DNA from: Candidatus Fermentibacterota bacterium
GTDB taxonomy: Bacteria; Fermentibacterota; Fermentibacteria; Fermentibacterales; JCC-6
Reading direction: 5' to 3'
Length of the DNA stretch: 12,375 nucleotides
Assembly (NCBI GenBank): GCA_030607835.1
Contig: JAUWJE010000029.1
Span: forward strand, 1-12,375
Below, in pieces: positions 1-7,331 of this stretch (positions are counted from its first letter, which is position 1; every line of letters begins with the position of its first letter). A program made the position numbers and the translations under genes. The notes under the pieces are model-generated. The model did not search any database and was not told where the DNA came from. It worked only from the letters and a program-made list of their open reading frames with translations.

Positions 1-1
1 C

Positions 2-214
2 GAATCGCAGCTATCCAAGCTTGACAGCATAAGGGAGAAGAGGGATAACGATGCTGTTGATATAAGTCTTGAAACTCTTCGCAAGGCTGCAGTCTCCAAT
101 GACAATCTAATGCCTTTCATACTTGATTCGGTGCGCCGTTACGCTACTCTTGGTGAGATATGCCGGGTACTCAGGGATGAATTCGGGGAATACGAACCCG
201 GTACGGTTCTGTAA
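2..214 (+). CDS. Methylmalonyl-CoA mutase large subunit, C-terminal end (partial)
   Basis: This is the last 70 codons of a reading frame that enters from the left edge and ends at TAA. The translated end has the spacing and wording of the acyl-CoA mutase large-subunit catalytic domain: a charged helix, then DNLMPFILDSVR, then RYATLGEIC and a terminal VLRDEFGEYEPG. In this family that tail closes the TIM-barrel domain, which isomerises methylmalonyl-CoA and succinyl-CoA using adenosylcobalamin. The cobalamin-binding domain is not fused after it here: the protein stops right after FGEYEPGTVL, as in organisms where the B12-binding domain is a separate small subunit. That subunit is not in view. 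A related mutase (isobutyryl- or ethylmalonyl-CoA type) cannot be excluded from the tail alone. The next gene starts 53 bases downstream on the same strand. Confidence 0.85.
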   Translation, partial: ESQLSKLDSIREKRDNDAVDISLETLRKAAVSNDNLMPFILDSVRRYATLGEICRVLRDEFGEYEPGTVL

Positions 215-267
215 CAGAAGATAGCTCCATATGGAGTGTTCAAATTTCTAAGGAAGGAATATTCAGC

Positions 268-1863
268 TTGAAACTTCATAGAATCTGCATAACAGCCTCA
301 GTGGTGCTACTGCTTTTCCTCACTTCGTGTTTCGGTCCTTCAGTGGATAATTCAACCTGGATTCTGGTTGTCAAGGATGACACCATATCCGTAGGACAAC
401 TCGGTGAAGCATGGCTTGGAATGGATAGCCCTCAGAGGGAATCCTTCCTGTCAAAGGACAATACCATTGGGGAATTCATTGTCGCATACGGGAGAAAAGT
501 CATCCTTGAGAAAGAACTGGAGGCGGAGGGTTATCTGATTGATCCTCTTTTTCTGACTTACAGGAATTCGTGGTTGATGGTCGAAAGCGCTGCGGCGGCA
601 AAGACGTTGCTGATTGATCGGGAAGCTGCTGAAATCACCGAATCCGATATCCAGTTCTACGGTGAGCGGCTGGGCAGGAACGTGGTGTATACGGTCAATC
701 CCGGTACTGTCAATGAGTTTCGTGCTGCTACTGTTCATCTCCCGAATCTGCGGCGTGAGCTTGCCCTGCACCTTGATACATTAGAATTTGGTGAAATAGG
801 AACCGACGAATCGGGTCTGCTTGTAAGGCTCGATACACTGATAATGGTCGATTCTGTCCTGATCAAGAATGCTCTTTCGGATCCGGCCACAATTCGTGAT
901 ATGGCAACAAGGGACCTTTCTAATGCAAGATTCGATCGATGGACACAGGGTATTATTGAGCGAATCTACACTGATTACTCGGTTACAATTGATTCAGCTA
1001 AACTTGAAATTTTCGTTCAGCACCTGATCGGTAATGCTGATATGTCCGATGATATAGTTCTCGTTGAATCGGATTTCGGAACCTGGACAGTGAAAATCCT
1101 TGAAGATGAAATTCTTTACCTTTCTACTCGCATCGATGTTCAGCCTGGGTCTTCAGCCTGGATTAGAGATATGATACAAGTACTGCTGATGCAGCGCTAT
1201 TTTTATGAGTTCATGCAGGACGAATCTCCCGAAATACTTGACTCGCTGCGTAACGAATCAGAAACCTACCTGCTCAATTTCGCCTCCGAAGAGTACTACA
1301 ATGACATGATTCGCTCAAACGTAAACGTAACTGATTCAGACATTATATACGAGTACGAGATCCTTGAAGAGCCTTTCATGATTGAGGAGAAACGTGTACT
1401 GCAGGCAGCCTATATTCCACCTGAGAGAATAGATGATTTTCGGCAGGCAGTGTATAGCGAGAAATTAGATGAATTTATCTCCGAGCTTGACGGTTTCGGA
1501 TATCTGGAGGCTGATTCGACTCAACCCCAGATAACCAGACCTCTGAGATCTGGTGAAGTTCCTGGAGGTCACGGAGAAGAAGTCTTCTTACTCGATCCGT
1601 CCGATACTACGATCTGGCTGGGTCCAGTCGGTATATTCAATGATGATGGGTCTGCTCTGCTCAGACTTGTGGAAGTAGTACCTCCAAGGGTTGCGACAAT
1701 AGAAGAAGTCAGGCGTACTCTATGGAATATGGCCACTACCAGACTTCAGGAGCAGGCAACTGTTGAATTACTTCAGGGACTTGAAGAGAAGTACCTTCTG
1801 ATCATCAATGAAGAAATCCTTGACGAATTGCCTTCAGATCCGGGAATGTGGGCAACTTTCTAG
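268..1863 (+). CDS. SurA/PpiC-like peptidyl-prolyl isomerase family lipoprotein
   Basis: A 531-residue protein starting at TTG, with AAGGAAGG ten bases upstream as ribosome binding site. Residues 1-20 are a lipoprotein signal peptide (two basic residues, a hydrophobic core, then LTSC with lipidated Cys21), so the mature protein should be membrane-anchored on the periplasmic side. The rest is acidic and helical, as in SurA/PrsA-type chaperones. Near the C-terminus, PVGIFNDDGSALLRLVEVVPPRVATIEEVR (about 452-481, given here only as a landmark) has the usual end of a parvulin domain followed by the C-terminal chaperone helix. The central part (about 370-450) that should hold the parvulin active site is poorly conserved and I see no clear catalytic histidine motif, so it may act as a chaperone without isomerase activity. 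It converges with the M50 peptidase gene, 20 bases apart with no terminator between them. Confidence 0.6.
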   Translation: MKLHRICITASVVLLLFLTSCFGPSVDNSTWILVVKDDTISVGQLGEAWLGMDSPQRESFLSKDNTIGEFIVAYGRKVILEKELEAEGYLIDPLFLTYRNSWLMVESAAAAKTLLIDREAAEITESDIQFYGERLGRNVVYTVNPGTVNEFRAATVHLPNLRRELALHLDTLEFGEIGTDESGLLVRLDTLIMVDSVLIKNALSDPATIRDMATRDLSNARFDRWTQGIIERIYTDYSVTIDSAKLEIFVQHLIGNADMSDDIVLVESDFGTWTVKILEDEILYLSTRIDVQPGSSAWIRDMIQVLLMQRYFYEFMQDESPEILDSLRNESETYLLNFASEEYYNDMIRSNVNVTDSDIIYEYEILEEPFMIEEKRVLQAAYIPPERIDDFRQAVYSEKLDEFISELDGFGYLEADSTQPQITRPLRSGEVPGGHGEEVFLLDPSDTTIWLGPVGIFNDDGSALLRLVEVVPPRVATIEEVRRTLWNMATTRLQEQATVELLQGLEEKYLLIINEEILDELPSDPGMWATF

Positions 1864-1883
1864 TTCATGGACCTGACCTTATG

Positions 1884-2516
1884 CTAAAACCGTGGGAGGA
1901 ATTGGTAGAGATCGAGGTGTCGGACCGCGAAGTTCAATGCCGGATAAAGAATTCTTGAAAGGGCTCCAAACCAGAGGAGACCGAACACGATAAAGAGTCC
2001 GAAACGCTCAAGCTTTCTGTAACTGTACAGAGCCTGTCCATGAAGAAATCTTGCGACAATTCTACTGCCATCAAGAGGTGGAATCGGCAGCAGGTTGAAA
2101 ACCATAAGAACAATATTCATCAGAGCAGCCATAGCCAGACTATGCATGAGTATAGCCGGCATTATACCGGATGCAAGATGAAGCAGAATTGTTAATACAA
2201 GGGCAATAGCAAGGTTTGTCGCAGGACCTGCGATGGCAACCCACATCATTCCCTGCTTGGGATTCCTGAAATGCCTCGGATCAACCGGAACCGGTTTTGC
2301 CCATGCAAGCATTATCGGACTGTTGGTTATTAAAAACATTGCAGGAAGAAGAATGGTTCCAATAGGATCTATGTGAGGAATTGGATTAAAGGTAAGCCTG
2401 CCCATTCTATAGGCAGTGGGATCGCCAAGCTTCAGGGCAACATATCCATGGGCTATTTCGTGGCATACGACACTGAAGAAAACAAGGATAATTATGAATG
2501 GAGTTTCAATACCCAT
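1884..2516 (-). CDS. Site-2-protease-like zinc metallopeptidase, family M50
   Basis: A 210-residue polytopic membrane protein. The first membrane segment carries the zinc motif HEIAH (His19-Glu20-His23) in a CHEIAHGYVALKLGD context. The second motif, NLLPIPPLDG (141-150), supplies the third zinc ligand, Asp149. Hydrophobic segments lie at about 6-18, 52-72, 92-115, 121-141 and 173-192. This is the compact bacterial M50B type (no PDZ or CBS domain), a class of intramembrane proteases with mostly unknown substrates. The ATG overlaps the TAA of the upstream peptidase gene by one base (TAATG), and AGGAG sits six bases before it inside that gene, so translation is probably coupled. Coupling with a second zinc peptidase hints that both act on membrane-protein turnover, but no substrate can be inferred. 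Confidence 0.92.
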   Translation of the reverse strand: MGIETPFIIILVFFSVVCHEIAHGYVALKLGDPTAYRMGRLTFNPIPHIDPIGTILLPAMFLITNSPIMLAWAKPVPVDPRHFRNPKQGMMWVAIAGPATNLAIALVLTILLHLASGIMPAILMHSLAMAALMNIVLMVFNLLPIPPLDGSRIVARFLHGQALYSYRKLERFGLFIVFGLLWFGALSRILYPALNFAVRHLDLYQFLPRF

Positions 2517-3205
2517 TACTTTCTCCTGCCGGCAAGAAGCAGCCAGATCATCTGTCCGAGAGAAGCAAGCGCAGCGGCAACATACGTCATCGCAGCGGCG
2601 CCAAGAACTTTTCTGACACCCTGCAGTTCACCGGCAGTCACGCTGCCGCTTCTCTCAAGATAAACGACTGCTCTTCTGCTTGCATCGAACTCAACTGGAA
2701 GAGTAACCAGCTGAAACAGCAGCGCGGCACCGTATAGAGCGGCACCAATGTAATAAAGCGCTGTTATATGGAAGAACAGACCGCCTATTATCAATGGAAA
2801 AAGCATCTGGGATCCCAGATTGGCGACCGGAACCAGCTTCTGCCTAATCTGGAATGGACCGTAGCCCATCGCGTCCTGAACAGCGTGACCGGCTTCATGC
2901 GCCGCAACTCCTACTGAAGCAATTGATGTCCCGCTATAAACATTCTGAGAGAGTCTAAGAGTGCTGCTGCGGGAATCGTAGTGATCCGTAAGATGCCCTG
3001 AAATTTCTTCAATATCAATATTAGCCAGGCCATAGTTATCAAGAATCTGTCTCGCGACGACAGCCCCTGAAAGCCCTCTGCCGGTGGTAACCTTACTGAA
3101 TTTTCTGTATGTGCCGTTAACCTTTGATCTCGCTATCATGCCTATGATCATCGCGGCAATGATGATCAGAAATCCTGCATTCATATCGACGAATCCTAGA
3201 TACAT
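2516..3205 (-). CDS. YugP-type neutral zinc metallopeptidase
   Basis: A 229-residue membrane protein of the YugP-type zinc metallopeptidase family. Order of parts: an N-terminal membrane anchor (about 11-25); a short basic segment (VNGTYRKFSKV); a soluble region ending in the zinc motif HEAGH (His103, Glu104, His107) preceded by SVGVAA; two hydrophobic segments (about 133-170); then LPVEFDASRRA (169-179), where Glu172 is the likely third ligand; and a final hydrophobic segment (about 206-226). An ATG 16 codons upstream is open, but I chose the internal ATG because AGGGG lies seven bases before it and MYLGF matches how this family starts. The physiological role is not well established. It overlaps the M50 gene by one base and follows a 121-base gap after the deacetylase, so it may have its own transcription start. 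Confidence 0.88.
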   Translation of the reverse strand: MYLGFVDMNAGFLIIIAAMIIGMIARSKVNGTYRKFSKVTTGRGLSGAVVARQILDNYGLANIDIEEISGHLTDHYDSRSSTLRLSQNVYSGTSIASVGVAAHEAGHAVQDAMGYGPFQIRQKLVPVANLGSQMLFPLIIGGLFFHITALYYIGAALYGAALLFQLVTLPVEFDASRRAVVYLERSGSVTAGELQGVRKVLGAAAMTYVAAALASLGQMIWLLLAGRRK

Positions 3206-3234
3206 TTCCCGTCCCCTGTTCCATTGTGATGGAT

Positions 3235-3259
3235 CATGCACCAGAGAGTGCATGTCCCC
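3235..3259 (+). repeat. REP-like hairpin, copy 1 (in the yugP-type leader)
   Basis: A perfect 7-bp inverted repeat, CATGCAC and GTGCATG, around the 6-base loop CAGAGA, followed by TCCCC. It lies in the untranslated leader 30 bases upstream of the YugP-type start codon. It aligns with copy 2 (3343-3364) at 18 of 22 positions. Two of the four differences form a compensatory pair: C-G here is G-C in copy 2 at the stem base next to the loop. No U-run follows on either strand, so it is not a standard terminator. Confidence 0.6.
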
Positions 3260-3326
3260 GGATGCTTATTTTTTCTTTTCATGAATATAAGCAAGATTCC
3301 CTTATTCGGGGAAATATACTGGAGCC

Positions 3327-4076
3327 TCATGCTTTTGGGGGACACGCAGCAGAGCCTGCATGTCGAGCTGTTCTCTCGCTGAGAAGCGTCTTAATATGCT
3401 TGAGAATTTTATCGTGTGTGATTTCATTCTCGAAATCAGCGGGATGAATCGCGAACCTGACAGTCCTCATTCCACAAAGAGCAACCCTTGATGACGTAAC
3501 CCAAAGATCGGCCAGCCATCTTTTCATGCTGCTGCCACCAGCATAATTCACAACCGGTACTCTCAGATACGTATCACCAGTCATGGGATTCCATGTTCTC
3601 CATCTGCTTTCGGCATAGGTGAATCCCGTTTCCGAAAGTGCTTTAAGTGTTCCCTTGCTGTAGAGCCATGCTGGTGCAGTGAAACCCGTTATATCAGTTT
3701 TCAGAATTCGCTCCAGCTCAACTTTTCCTTTTTGAAGCAGTTCAGCAGCAGCCTGACAGTCAAGTCCAAGGAATTCTCCCTCTCCTCTAGTGAAGAGTGT
3801 TGATCTGACTCGATCAACTACACCATGACTGCCGATACTGTCACGGTGATAGTATCCATGGAGAATCATCTCTGTTCCAGCAGCAGACAGGTCTCTGAGC
3901 CACTCGCAGAATCCTGGGGAATCCTCAAGCGGCCATTTTCCCCAGAAATCTGGAACAACCAGCATGCTGTACCGAGCCACTCCCAGTTCAACCAGCGCGT
4001 CGTGAATCCGCATTATGGTTTTTTCATGCCTGGGAGAAACATCGTGAAGGGTAACATGAATCCATTTAGCCATCAT
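3327..4076 (-). CDS. DUF2334-type polysaccharide deacetylase-like protein
   Basis: A 249-residue cytosolic-looking protein of the NodB/DUF2334 deacetylase superfamily. It opens with a beta strand and LHDVSP (His11, Asp12), and has ILHGYYH (His73 to His77, the HxxxH metal pair) and later FTAPAW and FAIHPADF, matching the superfamily's remaining motifs. By family it would be a metal-dependent deacetylase of an N-acetylated sugar; the actual substrate is unknown. Starts: an ATG at 4076 overlaps the glycosyltransferase stop as ATGA, and the adjacent ATG at 4073 is better spaced from GGAGG; an ATG at 4088 is less likely. The gene follows a glycosyltransferase in the same unit, so the pair may build and trim one glycan or glycolipid. 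The C-terminal tail is encoded by a REP-like hairpin and may not be ancestral. Confidence 0.8.
   Translation of the reverse strand: MMAKWIHVTLHDVSPRHEKTIMRIHDALVELGVARYSMLVVPDFWGKWPLEDSPGFCEWLRDLSAAGTEMILHGYYHRDSIGSHGVVDRVRSTLFTRGEGEFLGLDCQAAAELLQKGKVELERILKTDITGFTAPAWLYSKGTLKALSETGFTYAESRWRTWNPMTGDTYLRVPVVNYAGGSSMKRWLADLWVTSSRVALCGMRTVRFAIHPADFENEITHDKILKHIKTLLSERTARHAGSAACPPKA
3337..3364 (+). repeat. REP-like hairpin, copy 2 (3' coding end of the deacetylase gene)
   Basis: GGGG followed by GACACGCAG, loop CAGAGC, then CTGCATGTC. On the - strand RNA the stem is nine pairs with one G-U wobble. The 5' arm GGGGACACGCA is identical to the arm of copy 3 at 11923-11952. The element is entirely within the last codons of the - strand deacetylase gene and encodes its tail residues (about RHAGSAACPP). 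Confidence 0.55.
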
Positions 4077-5278
4077 TCCTCCCACCATTTGTCAGGGGAG
4101 ATCAAGCTGTCTGGATTCCCATCTCTTGATGCATTGATGATTCTTTCGTAATAAATCTCTATCCTTCGGAACACTGAATCCCAATCATGCCCATCGAGAG
4201 CAAACGCTCTAAGTTTATTTGATGTCTCTGAATCGGACATTGCCGCAGCGGACACGATTGTATTTGCCAGGCTCTCTGGATTGTCTGACCGGAAAGGAAG
4301 TATAAATCCCAGAGTTGCTGCCATATCAGCAGATGCGCCAGAATCAGGAAGAACCGGGGTCGTTCCGCATGCAATTGCCTCAAGACCTGCCAGTCCGAAC
4401 GTCTCTGACTGACCGAGTGAAAGAAATACATCCGCTGAAGCCATTGCTTCAGCAACCGCGTCCCGGCCGGGAAGGTACGGTAGACGCCGGACTTCTGGAA
4501 ACTGCCTGATGAACTCAATCAATCTGCCCTCAGCAGGACCATGCCCTCCGATGACAAGCTTTATTGAGGAAGAATCTCTGAACATTGGATAAGCCTTCAG
4601 AAGCAGATCGAGACCCTTTTCACTGTGCAATCTTGCGAGGTAGAGCACCAGTTTACTCCCGCCGTGAACTCCGAGAGCCCGCCGAAATTCATCAGATCGT
4701 CTGGATGGAGAGAACTGATCCGTACAAACGCCAAGCGGAGTATAAAAGAGTCTCCTGACTCCTGAGTCGTACAGCTTCTGAAGAATGCACCTGCTGGCGG
4801 CAAAAACAGCTGTCATTCTGCCGTATGTCCTCCCGACATGACTCCGGGCCATTCTGGTCAGCGGTCCGGCAAGTCCGGGTAGAAATTTACTCGCAAAAGG
4901 CTGAACATAGCTGTCAGGATAATCTGTGTGGAAAAATCCTACAGTTGGGGTGTTAGAGTTACCGAGTGCTTTCCTTGTGTGAATCGGAAGCAGATAAGGA
5001 CTTCCGATCTCTACCAGATCCGGTCTAAAATCCCCAAAAGCAGAGGTCAGTCCACCGCTGTCCACAATAAGGCGGTATCCTGAATCCAGCAGTGGAAGGG
5101 ATTTCACTCTGTATACACTGGTGTTTCCGTCCACAGTGCGGTCAGTGGTTGCACCTGGAATCACAAGAGCAATTGAGTGTTCCCGACGTTTGGAGAAATA
5201 CTCCAGCTTCCGGTCGTGGTAAATCCTTATACCGCCTCCGGTCTCTGAATAAAAACTGTTTGCATCGCAGATTCGCAC
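4073..5278 (-). CDS. Glycosyltransferase family 4 (GT-B fold)
   Basis: A 401-residue protein. The N-terminal Rossmann domain opens with a GGGIRIY loop (about 14-20), typical of the acceptor side of GT4 enzymes. The C-terminal domain has VLYLARLHSEKGLDLLL (about 211-227), LVIGGHGP (241-248) and the EX7E signature from Glu292 to Glu300 in SETFGLAGLE, which binds the sugar-nucleotide donor. It should therefore be a retaining transferase using a nucleotide sugar; the sugar and acceptor cannot be read from sequence. No signal or membrane segment is evident, so it likely works at the cytoplasmic face. The start is GTG, with AAGG six bases upstream. The metG stop is 21 bases before it, and the deacetylase start overlaps its TGA, which supports a shared transcript and a joint role with the deacetylase. 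Confidence 0.9.
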   Translation of the reverse strand: MRICDANSFYSETGGGIRIYHDRKLEYFSKRREHSIALVIPGATTDRTVDGNTSVYRVKSLPLLDSGYRLIVDSGGLTSAFGDFRPDLVEIGSPYLLPIHTRKALGNSNTPTVGFFHTDYPDSYVQPFASKFLPGLAGPLTRMARSHVGRTYGRMTAVFAASRCILQKLYDSGVRRLFYTPLGVCTDQFSPSRRSDEFRRALGVHGGSKLVLYLARLHSEKGLDLLLKAYPMFRDSSSIKLVIGGHGPAEGRLIEFIRQFPEVRRLPYLPGRDAVAEAMASADVFLSLGQSETFGLAGLEAIACGTTPVLPDSGASADMAATLGFILPFRSDNPESLANTIVSAAAMSDSETSNKLRAFALDGHDWDSVFRRIEIYYERIINASRDGNPDSLISPDKWWEE

Positions 5279-5299
5279 TGTTAACCTTATTTACATCTG

Positions 5300-7318
5300 T
5301 CAGCGGATGCTGTCACCGGGCATGGCATCGCTTCCAGGTTCAAGCAGGAATACCTTCCCATCGCCGTCGGATGCCAGAATCATTCCGTTACTTTTTACAC
5401 CCCTGATCGATACAGGCTGCAGATTGACCAGAACAATGACTTTTCTATTTAGAAGTTCCTCTTTTGAGTAGTATGGTTTCATTCCGGCAACAAGCTGACG
5501 CGTGTGATCGCCCATATTGGCAATCAGCCTGTACAGCTTATCAGCTCCCTCTATATCGTGAACTTCCGTTATAAGCCCGACTCTCATATCCAGCTTCATG
5601 AACTCGTCGTAAGCTATGCTTTCCTTGATCGGGACTTCCGGGGAGTTACTGTCATCGATCCCGTCGACAGTTTCCCCTTTTGCCATAACCTTCTCAAACC
5701 CTTTCTTCAGTTTGCTTAAAAGAATTTCAGGAGTCCCGAGCTGATGCCCGGCAGGGAGACATTCTTTTCCTGCATCATTCCAGAGCAAGGAAGTGCTCCT
5801 AAGCATTTCACCCGTTTTCTCAGAGGTGAATGGTATGAATGGAGCAAGGAGAATCCTGAGTGAATCCGCAATCTGAAGACTGTAATAGATGGATGTAGCA
5901 CAAGCTTGAGGATCGTTTTTCGCTGTCTTCCAGGGTTGAGCCTGGTCAAAATATCTGTTTCCCTCTCGAGCGAGATCCATGATTCTGGAACATGCCGCCT
6001 TCAACTGGAATTTCCTAAGCATTCCTTCTGTCTCATCCCGTGTTCTGACAGCTGACGCCATTAGTTCCTCTTCAGCACTCCCTGCTTCGGCGGGTTCCGG
6101 TACTTTCCCATCGAAATACAGGTGAGCGAACTTAATCGTCCTGTTTATGAAATTCCCGAAAACATCAGCAAGTTCATTATTCTTGGATCTGAACTCATCC
6201 CAGGTAAAATCAGCGTCCCGGTTTTCAGGAGCATTAATTGCCAGCGCGTACCTGAGTGGATCCGGAGGCAGGTGATCGAGGTAATCTTTCGTCCAGAGTG
6301 CCGTTCCGCGGCTTGTGGAAAACTTTTCCCCCTTGATATTCAGATACTCGTTAGCGGGAATATTCCATGGAAGGATAAAATCCCCCAGGCCATGAAGAAC
6401 CGAGGGTTCGATTACGGCATGGAAAACGATATTGTCCTTGCCTATGAACTGAACAAGCCGACAATCAGGATTCTGCCAGTAATCTTTCCATCCGTCCGGA
6501 TTTCCCTTCTCAGCGAAGTACTCCATTGTGCTGCTCACATAACCCAGAAGGGCCTCGAACCAGACATAGAGTACTTTTCCTCGAGCACCTTCAAGGGGAA
6601 CAGGCACACCCCAGTCGAGGTCACTGGTTATAGCTCTTTCATGAAGACCTTTCTTGAGCCATCCGCGACAGTAGTTCAGCACATTCTTCTTCCATTCACC
6701 GTGATTCTCATACCATTTACCCAGCCAATTCTGGAATTGGTCCAGTCTGAGGAACCATTGTTTTGTTTCTCTTTGAACCGGTGTGGATCCGCATATGGCG
6801 CACACAGGATTCACCAGATCCAGAGCATCAAGCCAATTGCCACAGTCATCACACTGATCTCCGCGAGCGTTCAAGGAAGCGCACTCGGGACAGGTACCGT
6901 TTACGTATCTATCCGGAAGATAGCGTTTACATTTCTCACAGTAGAACTGCTTCATGAGTTTTTCAGTGATGTGTCCTTTTTCAAGAAGGTCCAGAAATAC
7001 ACCCTGAGTAAAGCGATAATGTTCAGAATTTTCAGTTCTTGAGAAGTTATCAAAGGATATTCCCAACCCCTTAAAATCATTTTTTATCTCTTCGTGAAAT
7101 CTATCAACCACTTCTCTGGGAGTGATACCGAGTTGTTCAGCTTTCAATGTAATCGGAACGCCGTGTTCATCAGTTCCGCAAATGAAGATAACGTCCTCTT
7201 CACACATTCTCAGAAAGCGTACATAGATATCCGCCGGCAGATATGCTCCGGCGATCTGACCAAGGTGAGTGGGACCATTTGCATAGGGCAATGCGCTTGT
7301 TACCAGATATCTGGGCAT
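5300..7318 (-). CDS. metG: Methionyl-tRNA synthetase with C-terminal tRNA-binding domain
   Basis: A 672-residue class I synthetase that charges tRNA-Met. The HIGH-equivalent is HLGQ (18-21), following PYANGPT. The connective insert holds four CxxC pairs (Cys127/130, 143/146, 156/159, 173/176), the two-zinc version of the family. The KMSKS-equivalent is KFSTS (332-336). WFEALLGY and the FIGKDNIVFH segment (291-300) also match. The anticodon-binding helical bundle runs from about 375 to 530. The C-terminal segment from about 565 (YDEFMKLDMRVGLI) to the end is an OB-fold tRNA-binding/EMAP-like domain fused in one chain, as in E. coli MetG. The ATG has GGAG five bases upstream. ricT ends 13 bases before it. 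The gene order holB-ricT-metG recalls the holB-ricT neighbourhood of Firmicutes, where metS is also close by. Placing metG downstream of a SAM-type riboswitch makes regulatory sense if the operon is continuous. Confidence 0.98.
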   Translation of the reverse strand: MPRYLVTSALPYANGPTHLGQIAGAYLPADIYVRFLRMCEEDVIFICGTDEHGVPITLKAEQLGITPREVVDRFHEEIKNDFKGLGISFDNFSRTENSEHYRFTQGVFLDLLEKGHITEKLMKQFYCEKCKRYLPDRYVNGTCPECASLNARGDQCDDCGNWLDALDLVNPVCAICGSTPVQRETKQWFLRLDQFQNWLGKWYENHGEWKKNVLNYCRGWLKKGLHERAITSDLDWGVPVPLEGARGKVLYVWFEALLGYVSSTMEYFAEKGNPDGWKDYWQNPDCRLVQFIGKDNIVFHAVIEPSVLHGLGDFILPWNIPANEYLNIKGEKFSTSRGTALWTKDYLDHLPPDPLRYALAINAPENRDADFTWDEFRSKNNELADVFGNFINRTIKFAHLYFDGKVPEPAEAGSAEEELMASAVRTRDETEGMLRKFQLKAACSRIMDLAREGNRYFDQAQPWKTAKNDPQACATSIYYSLQIADSLRILLAPFIPFTSEKTGEMLRSTSLLWNDAGKECLPAGHQLGTPEILLSKLKKGFEKVMAKGETVDGIDDSNSPEVPIKESIAYDEFMKLDMRVGLITEVHDIEGADKLYRLIANMGDHTRQLVAGMKPYYSKEELLNRKVIVLVNLQPVSIRGVKSNGMILASDGDGKVFLLEPGSDAMPGDSIR

Positions 7319-7331
7319 TTCTTCTCCATAT

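Noticed and set aside
225..236. Perfect 12-bp palindrome CTCCATATGGAG before the lipoprotein gene
   Set aside because: It has no loop and no U-run, so it is not a terminator. A 12-bp palindrome alone is weak evidence for an operator.
3206..3253. Longer YugP-type protein starting at 3253
   Set aside because: The extra 16 residues are coded by the REP-like hairpin region and precede a conserved family start that has its own AGGGG ribosome site.
3260..3326. Promoter in the gap before the YugP-type gene (TTGCTT near 3296)
   Set aside because: A suitable -10 is missing at the right spacing. An independent start may exist but cannot be supported from sequence.
6122..7042. A 306-codon open frame on the + strand
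   Set aside because: It lies wholly opposite metG, whose frame is well conserved. The translation resembles nothing I know and shows the composition expected of an antisense shadow.
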